DNA from: Cellulomonas sp. KH9
GTDB taxonomy: Bacteria; Actinomycetota; Actinomycetes; Actinomycetales; Cellulomonadaceae
Assembly (NCBI RefSeq): GCF_900114185.1
Contig: NZ_FOSE01000001.1
Location: 831,749-895,748 of the forward strand
Direction of reading: 5' to 3'
DNA length: 64,000 nt
How positions within the stretch are numbered: position 1 is the stretch's first letter; the number at the start of each line of letters is the position of its first letter. The notes under the pieces are model-generated. The model was not told where the DNA came from and did not search any database. It worked only from the letters and a program-made list of their open reading frames with translations. A program made the translations under genes and the position numbers. Positions 1 to 7,575 of the stretch are shown piece after piece.

Positions 1-555
1 GGTCTGCACTCCAACGGGTACTCCCTGGTGCGCCGCGTCGTCCAGGTCGCCGGCTGGGGCCTGGACCGGCACGTCGACGACCTCGGGCGCACGCTGGGTG
101 CCGAGCTGCTGGAGCCGACCCGCGTCTACGCGTCGGACTGCCTGGCCCTGGTCGAGCGGTTCGGGCCGGACCGGGTGCACGTGTTCAGCCACGTCACGGG
201 CGGTGGCCTGGCGGCCAACGTGGCCCGCGTGCTGCCGCCCGGTCTGGTCGCGGACGTCGACCGGGCGTCCTGGGTGCTGCCCCCGGTGTTCACGCTCGTG
301 CAGGGCCTCGGGGCCGTGCCGTGGGGCGACCTGGAGAGCACCCTCAACCTGGGTGTCGGCATGGTCGCGGTGGTCGCGCCCGACGTGGCGGACGACGTCC
401 AGCGTGCCGCGCGCGAGCTCGGGATGCCCGCCTGGGAGCTCGGCACGGTGCGGGACGCCCGGGCCGACGACGCGACCGCGGCGGACGTCGTCGCGGGCAC
501 CAAGGGCGTCCAGGGTGGCGCCGTCCGGCTGCACGGGGCCTACCGCACGGCGTGA
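1..555 (+). CDS. purM: Phosphoribosylformylglycinamidine cyclo-ligase, C-terminal part
   Basis: The frame is open from base 1 and ends at TGA 553-555, so only the C-terminal ~184 residues are present. PurM (AIR synthase) closes the imidazole ring of FGAM to AIR with ATP in purine synthesis in the cytosol. Visible family signatures are GLHSNGYSLVR at the left edge, the HVTGGGLAANVARVLP block and the LNLGVGMVAVV block of the AIRS C-terminal domain. The C-terminal tail is short and ends HGAYRTA. The gene runs off the left edge, so the ATP-binding N-terminal half and the start lie outside the window. A hairpin at 732-757 may terminate it. Confidence 0.95.
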   Translation, partial: GLHSNGYSLVRRVVQVAGWGLDRHVDDLGRTLGAELLEPTRVYASDCLALVERFGPDRVHVFSHVTGGGLAANVARVLPPGLVADVDRASWVLPPVFTLVQGLGAVPWGDLESTLNLGVGMVAVVAPDVADDVQRAARELGMPAWELGTVRDARADDATAADVVAGTKGVQGGAVRLHGAYRTA

Positions 556-625
556 TGATCCGCAGGACCTCGACCGCACGGGCGGGAGCCGGAGAGGGCG
601 CCCGCGGGCTCGCACCCGTCACGGT

Positions 626-666
626 GCGAGCCGGAAGGCCGGCGCGAGCCGGAAGGCCGGCGCGAG
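626..666. repeat. 18-bp tandem repeat, 2.3 copies
   Basis: The unit GCGAGCCGGAAGGCCGGC occurs at 626-643 and again without mismatch at 644-661, followed by a partial third copy GCGAG. It lies in the noncoding interval between purM and the convergent DUF3073 gene. Each unit holds an internal GCCGGnnnnCCGGC-like dyad, so the repeat could fold as a small hairpin. No function is claimed. Confidence 0.7.
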
Positions 667-731
667 CAGCGGGTCACCGCGTGGACCGCGCCTGCGCGCG
701 TCACACGCGTGGTGCCGGCGGACGCACGACG

Positions 732-757
732 GCGCTCCGACCCGGGGGTCGGAGCGC
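732..757. terminator. Bidirectional hairpin terminator between purM and DUF3073 gene
   Basis: GCGCTCCGACC (732-742) pairs perfectly with GGTCGGAGCGC (747-757) over 11 bp with a 4-nt loop. It sits between two convergent genes, as expected for a shared terminator. There is no T-tract, which is usual in high-GC actinobacteria. Confidence 0.65.
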
Positions 758-793
758 GCGCCGTGGTCGTCTGCGCCGATCAGTCCCCGAGAC

Positions 794-1003
794 TCAGAAG
801 TCGTCGTCCCGGGGCCAGCGGTCCCAACCGGCGGGGTCGTCGTCGTCCGTGCTCACCGCGCTGCGGCGGCTGTCCGTGACGACATCGTTGCGGCTGCGCG
901 ACGTGAGCTCCTGCTCGAGAGCTCGGTAGTTGGTGTCAGGGCTGAAGTACTTCAGCTCCCGCGCCACCTTCGTCTGCTTTGCCTTCTGACGGCCGCGCCC
1001 CAT
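794..1003 (-). CDS. DUF3073 family small protein
   Basis: A 69-residue protein beginning MGRGRQKAKQTKVARELKYF, the conserved opening of the actinobacterial DUF3073 family, followed by SPDTNYRALEQEL and an acidic C-terminal tail (DDDDPAGWDRWPRDDDF). ATG at 1001-1003 was chosen because the conserved family sequence begins exactly there. A purine-rich GAGGGGG lies 8 nt upstream on the minus strand. The function is unknown. The basic N-terminus and acidic tail suggest a soluble, possibly nucleic-acid-associated protein, which is inference only. It converges with purM. Confidence 0.85.
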   Translation of the reverse strand: MGRGRQKAKQTKVARELKYFSPDTNYRALEQELTSRSRNDVVTDSRRSAVSTDDDDPAGWDRWPRDDDF

Positions 1004-1696
1004 GGCATCGACCCCCTCTAACGTGGAAGCGGGGCGGCTCCGTGCTGACACGTGCGGCCCCGGGTGCTGTTGAGTCTCTTCGTGTGGCAACGGTACAGGG
1101 TCGCGATCCATTCCGACCACCTGCGTCGGGTGGGTTGGGACACGTCCTGCCAGGTGCCGGCAGGTGCTGACTCCGCGGATGTCCGCTCTGACTCGGGTGT
1201 TCCTCGGGTCGGCGCACGGGTGGCCGGCCGCGGCGGACGGGGGAGCACCCCTCGACGCACACGAGTGTGACGCAGATCACATAGTGCGTCGGGGCTGTCG
1301 CGGGAACGTGTCCACGACCCGCCATTCGTGCACGTCAGAGCGTTGATGCGCTTCGACTTAGGACGTTTGCCCTGGTCACACCCTGCGTCGTGCAGAGCAC
1401 CCCGAATCGGAGTAATCGTCCCACGAGACGAACCTCACACGTTCGTGCGCCGCCGTTCGGGTGGCGATCGGAGATGTGTCCGGATTACGACGGGTTTAGG
1501 CTGCTCGTTGTCGACGGCACCCCAGCGCCGTGGTGACGGTTTCGGCGTCCGGATCACGGTGGCGACGACCGGATCCGCGTCGCCGACGACCTGCCGGGGT
1601 GCCCGATGTGTCAGATTCAGTACCAAGACGTACGCCCCGCCGCGGACCAGTGACCTGACTCGGATGGTCGGGGCGGTCACACATGGGAGGTATCCA
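1004..1696. other. Long intergenic region between DUF3073 gene and bldC
   Basis: About 690 bases carry no convincing gene. Open frames here have poor codon structure and no recognisable domain. The region is less GC-rich than its surroundings towards bldC. It holds a perfect TGTGA-N6-TCACA dyad at 1266-1281 and presumably the promoters for both divergently transcribed neighbours. I saw no RNA gene, but a long bldC leader is possible. Confidence 0.6.
1266..1281. promoter_or_regulatory. CRP/GlxR-type binding site (TGTGA-N6-TCACA)
   Basis: TGTGA at 1266-1270 and TCACA at 1277-1281 are perfect inverted arms around the 6-nt centre CGCAGA. This matches the consensus of cAMP-receptor-type regulators (CRP, GlxR). 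It lies 263 nt upstream of the DUF3073 start and about 415 nt upstream of bldC. Which gene it controls cannot be read from position alone. Confidence 0.6.
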
Positions 1697-1912
1697 GTGT
1701 CCACCGCACACTCGTCAGAGGCCGAAGCGCTCCTCACCCCGTCCGAGGTCGCGACCCTGTTCCGGGTCGATCCGAAGACCGTGACCCGCTGGGCCAAGTC
1801 CGGGAAGCTGTCCTCGATCCGCACGCTCGGCGGGCACCGCCGCTACCGCGAGTCCGAGGTCCGCGACCTGCTGAACGGCGTCCCGCAGCCCAGGACGACC
1901 CCGCAGTCCTGA
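1697..1912 (+). CDS. bldC: BldC-type MerR-family developmental regulator
   Basis: A 71-residue DNA-binding protein with a single MerR-like winged helix: LLTPSEVATLFRVDPKTVTR, then WAKSGKLSSIRTLGGHRRYR, then ESEVRDLLNG. Its length and sequence fit the BldC family, which binds direct repeats and holds back or times development in Streptomyces. It lacks the MerR effector domain. The GTG at 1697 follows GGGAGG (1685-1690) at 6 nt and gives the family length. An open frame extends further upstream but has no family similarity. A strong hairpin follows the gene. Confidence 0.9.
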   Translation: MSTAHSSEAEALLTPSEVATLFRVDPKTVTRWAKSGKLSSIRTLGGHRRYRESEVRDLLNGVPQPRTTPQS

Positions 1913-2016
1913 GGTCCGGCGCAGGGGGCACCAGCGTCGACGTGTTGCGCGCACCGCGGGGGAGTGTGCGAGACGTCCTGACGCCGGCCTCCGGCACCAG
2001 GCCTCCGGCACGCACG

Positions 2017-2067
2017 ACGGCCGCGGTCGGGCCACCCGGATCACCCGGGTGGCTCGACCGCGGCCGT
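2017..2067. terminator. Strong bidirectional terminator downstream of bldC
   Basis: Arms 2017-2039 and 2045-2067 pair over 23 bp with a single G-T wobble and a 5-nt loop. It lies between bldC and the convergent DUF3618 gene, so it probably serves both. Confidence 0.8.
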
Positions 2068-2101
2068 CGGCGTCGTACCTGCGGCGCGTGAGCGCCGGGC
2101 G

Positions 2102-2395
2102 TCAGTCCCGCGTGGCGCGGCGCACGATGCCCACGACCACCAGTGCCACGACGACGCCAGCCACCGCGAGCACCTTGCGCGCGCGGGCGCGGTCCTCGGG
2201 CAGGGCCGCCGGGTCCGTCGCGTCGAAGACCAGACGGCGGCCCCGGTCCTTGGCCCGCTCGGCCTGCCGGCGCGGGTCGACGCGGTCGACGAGCGCGTCG
2301 ACGGTCTCGGCCAGCTGCGCGCGGGCGAGGGCGGCCTCGGCCGTCAGCGTGCCGATGTCCGTGGCGGGTGTCGGCGTGATCTCCTCGGCGCTCAC
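2102..2395 (-). CDS. DUF3618 domain membrane-anchored protein
   Basis: A 97-residue protein. The central segment ALARAQLAETVDALVDRVDP, followed by a charged stretch, matches the DUF3618 family. The C-terminal segment LAVAGVVVALVVVGIV is a single membrane helix followed by a short basic tail. The GTG at 2393-2395 overlaps the stop of the upstream holin-like gene (GTGA), so the two are translationally coupled. The role is unknown. DUF3618 genes commonly sit beside holin-like genes in actinobacteria. Confidence 0.8.
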   Translation of the reverse strand: MSAEEITPTPATDIGTLTAEAALARAQLAETVDALVDRVDPRRQAERAKDRGRRLVFDATDPAALPEDRARARKVLAVAGVVVALVVVGIVRRATRD

Positions 2396-2826
2396 CGGTG
2401 CATCCCCTTCTTGACGGTGTCGACGTCCTCCTGCAGGTTCTCCATGGCCTGGTCCGGCACGGGCGGCATGCCCTTCTGCAGGCGCTTGACGCCGAGCAGA
2501 CCCAGGACAGCGGTGATCGCGAGCAGCACGAGCGAGACGATCAGCGCCGCGAGCCAGGGCGACACCGCGTTGGCCAGGCCCAGGATGGCCGTCGTGATGA
2601 GCGTGCCGAGCGCGTAGAGCGCGAGTACCGCCGCACCGGCGACGAGGCCGATGCCGATGCCCGCCTGCTTGGCCTTGGCGCTCACCTCGGCCTTCGCCAG
2701 GCTGATCTCGGCGCGGACGAGGCGCGTGGCCTGCTCGCTCAGGTCGGAGACCAGGCGACCGAGCGACCGGGGGTCCTCGGGTGCATCGGGGCGGGCATCG
2801 TCCGCCCAGCCGGAGTGCGTTGCCAT
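2392..2826 (-). CDS. Phage-holin-superfamily (Holin-X-like) membrane protein
   Basis: A 144-residue protein. The N-terminal half (SLGRLVSDLSEQATRLVRAE) is an amphipathic charged helix. It is followed by two hydrophobic segments, around IGIGLVAGAAVLALYALGTL and WLAALIVSLVLLAITAVLGL, and a short charged tail. This layout is that of the actinobacterial holin superfamily III proteins, which are chromosomal and not evidence for a prophage. ATG 2824-2826 is preceded by AAGG on the minus strand. It is the first gene of a coupled pair with the DUF3618 gene. Confidence 0.8.
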   Translation of the reverse strand: MATHSGWADDARPDAPEDPRSLGRLVSDLSEQATRLVRAEISLAKAEVSAKAKQAGIGIGLVAGAAVLALYALGTLITTAILGLANAVSPWLAALIVSLVLLAITAVLGLLGVKRLQKGMPPVPDQAMENLQEDVDTVKKGMHR

Positions 2827-2952
2827 TCGACGACCTTTCTCACCTGCGGGGACGGGTGCTGCGACGGTCTTCAGTCTGCCCGTAGGAGTCGGTGCGCGCG
2901 AGGGCGGGGGCTCGCGACGCGCCGCGCAGGAGGTCGTCGGTCGGGGGTGGGC

Positions 2953-3384
2953 TCAGTCGACCCAGGGGTGCACGAGCTCCTCGGCGGGGTGCGTGCTCGA
3001 CGGCACGGGGATCGTGGGGTTGCCGGCCGGGAGCTTCGCACGGCCCCAGGCGGCCGCACCGGCGGCGAGCAGCACCAGCGTCGCACCCACCAGCAGCGCG
3101 GAGAGCCACACCGGCAGGGCCGTCGCCAGGCCGGCGACCGCGCCGAGGGCGAAGAGCGCGATGCCGATCACGGTCAGCAGGGCCGCGGCGGCGAAGGCGA
3201 TGGCGGAGGGCCTGATGCGCACCGCCCGCGTCCGTACGCTGCGACCGACGGCGTCGAGCTCGTGCTGGACCGCGGCCCGCACCTTGTCCTCTGCGCGCTC
3301 GATACGGTCCCGCGCACGCTCGGCGAGCGGGTCGGTGAGGCGGTCGAGGATACGGGGGCGGGGGCGGTCGGTCGTCGTGGTCAC
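2953..3384 (-). CDS. Small membrane protein with charged N-terminal helix
   Basis: A 143-residue protein. A charged helical N-terminus (RILDRLTDPLAERARDRIER) is followed by two hydrophobic segments (SAIAFAAAALLTVIGIALFA and LSALLVGATLVLLAAGAAAW) and a cytosolic tail ending in HPWVD. It resembles the holin-like protein encoded downstream in layout and probably belongs to the same envelope group. I chose the GTG at 3382-3384 because GAGGA stands 7 nt before it. A further in-frame GTG at 3418-3420 would add 12 residues but has no ribosome site. Function unknown. Confidence 0.65.
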   Translation of the reverse strand: MTTTTDRPRPRILDRLTDPLAERARDRIERAEDKVRAAVQHELDAVGRSVRTRAVRIRPSAIAFAAAALLTVIGIALFALGAVAGLATALPVWLSALLVGATLVLLAAGAAAWGRAKLPAGNPTIPVPSSTHPAEELVHPWVD

Positions 3385-3672
3385 GGTCGTGTCCTCGGTC
3401 GGTGGGAGCTGTGCCTCCACGGTAGGCGCGCAGGCCTGCGCGGCGGACGGGACGATGGGCCCGACTTGGACCGGTGACCGGCTCGTCGCGGGTCCGCGGC
3501 TGCCACGGTGCGGCGTGCCGCGGCGCGGTGCGCTCGGCGCGACGAGCGCGCTGCGGTGACCGCGGGTCGGTGCTCGGGCGTCGTGGCGGCGGGCCGTCGG
3601 GGGCGGGTGCGTCGTCGCACGGTCCCGGACATGGCGACGGCCCCGGCGGGCGTCCCGCGGGGCCGTCTGGTG

Positions 3673-3745
3673 TGGCTCCGACCGGCGTCGATCCGGTGAC
3701 CTTTCGATTTTCAGTCGAACGCTCTACCAACTGAGCTACAGAGCC
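3673..3745 (-). tRNA. tRNA-Phe (GAA)
   Basis: The minus strand folds into a full cloverleaf: acceptor GGCTCTG/CGGAGCC, D arm GCTC..GAGC, anticodon stem TTCGA/TCGAA with loop CTGAAAA (anticodon GAA), and T arm ACCGG/CCGGT. The length is 73 nt with discriminator A. The CCA end is not encoded directly at the 3' terminus. Confidence 0.97.
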
Positions 3746-3784
3746 TCGCAACGAGGAAGCCGACCTCTCGGTCGGCCCTCGCAG

Positions 3785-3858
3785 CGACCCCGACGGGACT
3801 TGAACCCGCGACCTCCGCCGTGACAGGGCGGCGCGCTAACCAACTGCGCTACGGGGCC
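3785..3858 (-). tRNA. tRNA-Asp (GTC)
   Basis: Minus-strand cloverleaf of 74 nt: acceptor GGCCCCG/CGGGGTC with one G-U, D arm GCGC..GCGC, anticodon loop CTGTCAC (anticodon GTC), T loop TTCAAGT, discriminator G. It lies 39 nt upstream of tRNA-Phe in the same direction. Confidence 0.97.
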
Positions 3859-3903
3859 TCGTGGTGACCGGAGCCACCCTAAGCCATCCTGCTGAACTGC
3901 TCG

Positions 3904-3976
3904 TACCCCCAACGGGATTCGAACCCGTGCTACCGCCGTGAAAGGGCGGGGTCCTAGGCCGCTAGACGATGGGGGC
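3904..3976 (-). tRNA. tRNA-Glu (TTC)
   Basis: Minus-strand cloverleaf of 73 nt: acceptor GCCCCCA/TGGGGGT, anticodon loop CTTTCAC (anticodon TTC), T loop TTCGAAT, discriminator A. It is the first gene of a Glu-Asp-Phe tRNA cluster that is probably transcribed as one unit. Confidence 0.97.
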
Positions 3977-4152
3977 GGGTTGTCCGCCCCTGACGTCGAG
4001 GCGTCGGAAGACCGGTGATGAGCATACGGGGTGCCGGCCGGAACTCCAAAGTCCGTACGTCTGTGCAGGTCAGGTGGGGTGCGAGCGGCCGTGCCGCAGG
4101 TGCGGTGGCCCGGCGCGGCGCGGGTGCCGGGGCTGCCGGGCAGGATGGTCCC

Positions 4153-4506
4153 GTGGTCGAGATGACGCGTGACGAGTTCGAGGACGCGGTCCGTGACGCC
4201 CTGGACGAGATCCCCGAGGAGCTCGCGGCGATGATGGACAACGTCGTCGTGCTCGTCGAGGACGAGGCGCCGGCCGACGAGCCGGAGCTGCTGGGGCTCT
4301 ACGAGGGCACCCCGCTCACCGAGCGGGGTGAGTTCTGGGCCGCGGGGTCGCTGCCGGACCGGATCTTCGTCTACCGGCTGCCGACCCTCGCGATCTGCGA
4401 GGACAGGGACGAGGTCGTCGAGGAGGTCGCGATCACCGTGGTGCACGAGATCGCCCACCACTTCGGTATCGACGACGACCGGCTGCACGCCCTGGGGTGG
4501 GCCTGA
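4153..4506 (+). CDS. Minimal zincin-type metallopeptidase family protein
   Basis: A 117-residue protein of the small 'zincin' metallopeptidase family (PF06262 type). The conserved run is FEDAVRDALDEIPEELAAMM, then LLGLYEGTPLTER, LPDRIFVYRLP and finally HEIAHHFGIDDDRLHALGW. HEIAH supplies the HExxH zinc ligands and catalytic Glu, and the following His/Asp residues are the likely third ligand. The GTG at 4153 follows CAGGAT at 6 nt, a leaderless arrangement seen repeatedly here. ATG at 4162 is an alternative start. The substrate is unknown. It sits between the tRNA cluster and the arsR-type gene. Confidence 0.85.
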   Translation: MVEMTRDEFEDAVRDALDEIPEELAAMMDNVVVLVEDEAPADEPELLGLYEGTPLTERGEFWAAGSLPDRIFVYRLPTLAICEDRDEVVEEVAITVVHEIAHHFGIDDDRLHALGWA

Positions 4507-4550
4507 CCTCGGTGCCGGGGTGCGGCCGCCTCGGGCGGGGGTGCGCCGCC

Positions 4551-4569
4551 CGGCGATATATCATCGCCG
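4551..4569. promoter_or_regulatory. Dyad overlapping the arsR-type gene's promoter (likely autoregulatory operator)
   Basis: CGGCGAT (4551-4557) and ATCGCCG (4563-4569) are perfect 7-bp inverted arms around ATATC. The dyad covers a probable -10 box TATCAT (4559-4564), which is 6 nt before the GTG start at 4571. ArsR/SmtB repressors bind such AT-centred dyads over their own promoters. Assignment to this regulator is inference from position. Confidence 0.55.
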
Positions 4570-4570
4570 T

Positions 4571-5014
4571 GTGACGATGAGAACTGCCGCTGCGTCCGCC
4601 GCCGCGCAGGACGCACCCCACGACCACCCGCACAGCGACGTCGCGCGGGTGCTGCACGCGCTCGCCGAGCCCACCCGGCTGTCGCTGGTCCACCTGCTCG
4701 CCGGCGGGTCGTACCGCGTCGTCGAGCTGACGTCGGCCCTGGGCCACGCGCAGTCGACGGTGTCCGCGCACCTGGCCGTCCTGCGCCTGGCGGGCCTGGT
4801 GACCGCCACCCCCGAGGGGCGGGCCACGCGCTACGCGCTGGCCGACCCGGAGATCGACGAGGTGCTGGCGGCCGCCGAGCGGCTGGTGGCGCGGCAGGGT
4901 GGCGGCCCGGCGCAGTCGGGCGGCGCCTCGACGTGGCAGGACCTCGAGGCGACCCGGCGAGGGCCGGGAGCGGGGCACCACGGCGCCGGCCTCGCGGAGC
5001 GTGCCGGCGCGTGA
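4571..5014 (+). CDS. ArsR/SmtB-family metal-responsive repressor
   Basis: A 147-residue winged-helix regulator. The core HALAEPTRLSLVHLLAGGSY, VVELTSALGHAQSTVSAHLA and VLRLAGLVTATPEGRATRYA is a typical ArsR HTH and wing. The His-rich N-terminus (HDHPHSD) and C-terminal GAGHHGAG could contribute metal ligands. GTG 4571 gives a leaderless start, and ATG 4577 is possible. Its stop overlaps the GTG of the downstream CDF efflux gene, so the pair forms a metal-sensing and efflux unit. Zn or Cd/Co is the likely signal by analogy with CzrA/CmtR systems. The metal cannot be decided from sequence. Confidence 0.88.
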   Translation: MTMRTAAASAAAQDAPHDHPHSDVARVLHALAEPTRLSLVHLLAGGSYRVVELTSALGHAQSTVSAHLAVLRLAGLVTATPEGRATRYALADPEIDEVLAAAERLVARQGGGPAQSGGASTWQDLEATRRGPGAGHHGAGLAERAGA

Positions 5015-5922
5015 GCGCGCACCGGCACGACCACGGGACGGCGGCCGGCGCGCACCGCGGGCGGCTGGCGTCCGTGCTGGCGCTGACGCTCGGGGTCATG
5101 GTCGTCGAGGCGGTCGGCGGTGTGGTGTCGGGGTCGTTCGCGCTGATCGCGGACGCCGGGCACATGCTGACCGACGCGTCCGGACTGGCGGTGGCGCTCG
5201 GGGCGAGCGTGCTCGCCGCGCGGCCCGCGACGTCCCGGCGGACGTTCGGGTGGCAGCGCGCCGAGATCCTGGCGGCGCTGGCGAACGGGCTGGTCGTCGC
5301 GACGGTCGGGGTCCTGGTGCTGATCGGCGGCATCCGCCGCGTCGTGCAGCCCGCCGAGGTGGAGTCCGGGCTGATGCTCGGCGTCGCCCTGCTGGGGCTG
5401 GCCGCCAACGCGGTGGGCATGCTGCTGCTGCGGCGGGGGCGGCACGAGTCGCTCAACGTGCGCGGTGCCTACCTCGAGGTGCTCGGCGACGCGCTCGGCT
5501 CCGTCGCGGTCGTCGTCGCCGCGGTCGTCACGCTCACCACGGGCTTCACACGTGCCGACGGCATCGCGTCGGTCGCGATCGCGGCGCTCGTCGTGCCGCG
5601 GGCGGTGCTGCTGCTGCGCGAGGTCGTCGCGGTCCTGCTGGAGGCGACACCCGAGGGCGTCGACCTCGACGTGGTCCGTGAGCACATCGCGGGCGTCCCG
5701 GGCGTCGTCGGGGTGCACGACCTGCACGCGTGGACCATCACGTCCGGGGTGCCGGTGCTCTCCGCGCACGTCGTCGTCACGGACGAGGAGCTGGACAGGG
5801 CCGGGACCGGGCGCGTGCTGAGCCAGCTGCGCACGTGCCTGTCGGGCCACTTCGACGTCGAGCACTGCACGTTCCAGCTGGAGCCCGCCTCGCACGTCGA
5901 CGAGGCGGGGCTGCACCCCTGA
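5011..5922 (+). CDS. Cation diffusion facilitator (CzcD/ZitB-type) metal efflux protein
   Basis: A 303-residue CDF antiporter exporting Zn2+ or a related divalent cation across the cytoplasmic membrane in exchange for protons. A His-rich N-terminus (HRHDHG) precedes six hydrophobic segments. TM2 carries ADAGHMLTDAS with His51 and Asp55, the usual metal-site pair. In TM5 the motif YLEVLGDALGS has Glu156 where CzcD/ZitB proteins usually have His, with Asp160 conserved. The C-terminal ~90 residues form the cytosolic ferredoxin-like domain (GVHDLHAWTITSG). GTG 5011 overlaps the arsR-type stop (GTGA), giving translational coupling. Confidence 0.92.
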   Translation: MSAHRHDHGTAAGAHRGRLASVLALTLGVMVVEAVGGVVSGSFALIADAGHMLTDASGLAVALGASVLAARPATSRRTFGWQRAEILAALANGLVVATVGVLVLIGGIRRVVQPAEVESGLMLGVALLGLAANAVGMLLLRRGRHESLNVRGAYLEVLGDALGSVAVVVAAVVTLTTGFTRADGIASVAIAALVVPRAVLLLREVVAVLLEATPEGVDLDVVREHIAGVPGVVGVHDLHAWTITSGVPVLSAHVVVTDEELDRAGTGRVLSQLRTCLSGHFDVEHCTFQLEPASHVDEAGLHP

Positions 5923-5977
5923 CGCCCGCGGTGCCCGACGCCGGCGGCGACGCCCCGTGCGGACGCGGGTGCGGCGG

Positions 5978-6517
5978 TCAGTGCACGACGCCGCGGCGCC
6001 GGTGGATCCGCCGGGCGGCGTGCGCGAGCAGCCGCACGTAGAGCGCCTGGCCGAGCGGGACGACCGGAGCCAGGGCGCGTGCCCACGGGCGGACCGGGCG
6101 GCTGTACGCCTCGACCTCGAGCCAGACGTCGCCGGCGCGGCGCACCACGCGGAAGGCCTCCTCGCCGGCGGCGAAGTGACCCGGGAGCGTGCCGTAGCCG
6201 AAGCCCTCGGCGTCCGCCCACACGACCCGGCACGGGGTGCGCAGCGCCGCCGGGCCGATCCCCAGCAGGGTGACGACTCGGCGACCAGGGCGCACCGGAC
6301 CGTCGGTCCGCACCCGGATCCCCGCCGCGCGGTGCACGCGCCAGGTCCGCAGGTCCGCCGCGAGGGTCGCCCGGGCGGTCTCGTCGCCGCCCGCGACGAG
6401 CAGGTGCCGGGCGCGCAGGGGGCGGTAGCCCGGGGGCACGTCCGCGCGGGTCCAGGCGTGGCCCGTCCGTCGCCGCGTGCCGCCGACGGGGGCGTACGTC
6501 AGCTCGTCGTCGTCCAC
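5978..6517 (-). CDS. DUF1990 family protein
   Basis: A 179-residue protein of the DUF1990 (YndJ-associated) family. The N-terminal LTYAPVGGTRR and the central VTLLGIGPAALRTPCRVVWA, then FGYGTLPGHFAAGEEAFRVV, are the conserved blocks (a SRPBCC-like fold has been suggested for the family). The GTG at 6515-6517 follows GGAGGGG at 6 nt. It overlaps the end of the upstream YndJ-like gene by 19 bases, so the two are co-translated. The role is unknown. Confidence 0.85.
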   Translation of the reverse strand: MDDDELTYAPVGGTRRRTGHAWTRADVPPGYRPLRARHLLVAGGDETARATLAADLRTWRVHRAAGIRVRTDGPVRPGRRVVTLLGIGPAALRTPCRVVWADAEGFGYGTLPGHFAAGEEAFRVVRRAGDVWLEVEAYSRPVRPWARALAPVVPLGQALYVRLLAHAARRIHRRRGVVH

Positions 6518-7452
6518 GGTGTCCCCCCTCCGGGTCCGGTGGGTACGGCGGCGCCCCCGCCCGCCCCGGCGGCGGGTCCGTCCTGCACCAGGGGCGTGCG
6601 CAGGCGCAGCGCCACGAGCGAGCCGAGCACGACCACCAGCGCGTTCACGGCGCCGTGGGTGGCGACCATCCACGACAGGTCGGGGTGCGCCACGTCCGTG
6701 ACCTCCCCGAGGGCCCACCACAGCGCCAGCAGCATCGCCACGACGCTGCCGACGACCGCTGCGCCGGCCCAGCCGGCGGCCGCGCGGGGCCCGTCACGCA
6801 CGGCCGCGGCGCGCCACGCGGCCACGGTGGCGCACCAGATCCCCGCCGTGAGCACCACCGTCCCGACCAGCTCCGCCTCGTCGGACACGAAGTAGCCCAC
6901 CAGCACCGCGGCGACCCCGAGCGTGACGCCGCCGGCACCGGCGCGGGCGAGCCGCGACCTGCCGGCACCCGCGGCGCGGGCGGTCAGCCCGGCGGCCAGG
7001 CACGCGCCGAAGCCGGTGAACAGCATGTGGGGCACCGTGAGCAGCAGGAGGTCCCCGCCGAAGCCCAGCACCGTCGCACCGGCGCGGTCGCCCACGAGTG
7101 CGAGCGCGGCGACGGTCGTCAGGCCGAGCGCGACCGTGCACGCGACGAGGGACGCGTCGCGCCGGCGGCCGCCGGTCGGTGCGACCCAGGCGCGCACGGC
7201 CGCCGTTGCCAGGGCGACGGTCGCCGCTGCGAACGGGAGGACCGCGCCGACGGCGACCGGGCCGCGGGGGAGCAGCAGCGCGAGCGCGGCGGCAGCGCCC
7301 GCGAGAGGCCAGACGGCCGACCGGGGGCGCGGCACCCGGAGCGCACCGGCGGCGTCGAGCAGGCGCAGACCCAGCGGCAGGACCACCACCGCGCCGAGGG
7401 TGACGGCGGCCTGCACGCCGCCGAGCGCCGCCGGCGTCAGCGGGGCGCTCAT
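6499..7452 (-). CDS. YndJ-like multi-pass membrane protein
   Basis: A 317-residue integral membrane protein with about nine hydrophobic segments. The blocks TVPHMLFTGFGACLAAGL and LSWMVATHGAVNALVVVLG match the Bacillus YndJ-type family, often encoded next to DUF1990. ATG at 7450-7452 was chosen. A GTG three codons upstream is also in frame. It is the first gene of a two-gene unit with the DUF1990 gene. Two perfect GAACATGTTC palindromes lie about 130-155 nt upstream. The function is unknown. Confidence 0.8.
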   Translation of the reverse strand: MSAPLTPAALGGVQAAVTLGAVVVLPLGLRLLDAAGALRVPRPRSAVWPLAGAAAALALLLPRGPVAVGAVLPFAAATVALATAAVRAWVAPTGGRRRDASLVACTVALGLTTVAALALVGDRAGATVLGFGGDLLLLTVPHMLFTGFGACLAAGLTARAAGAGRSRLARAGAGGVTLGVAAVLVGYFVSDEAELVGTVVLTAGIWCATVAAWRAAAVRDGPRAAAGWAGAAVVGSVVAMLLALWWALGEVTDVAHPDLSWMVATHGAVNALVVVLGSLVALRLRTPLVQDGPAAGAGGGAAVPTGPGGGTPWTTTS

Positions 7453-7575
7453 GCCGCGCACCGCGGCTGCGGCGGCCGGACCCGCGGCCGTGGTCGGGCC
7501 TGCCGACCCGGCCGGAGCCGCGGGCGAGGCCGGACCGGCGGACGGGGGCGCCCCGGCGGGGGAGGAGGGTTCACG

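Noticed and set aside
1328..1696. N-terminal extension of bldC by 123 codons
   Set aside because: The extension has poor composition and no family similarity, and a good GGGAGG site precedes the GTG that gives the usual BldC length.
2392..3384. Holin-like genes as signs of a prophage
   Set aside because: No integrase, terminase, capsid or lysin gene is present. These small membrane proteins are standard chromosomal genes in actinobacteria.
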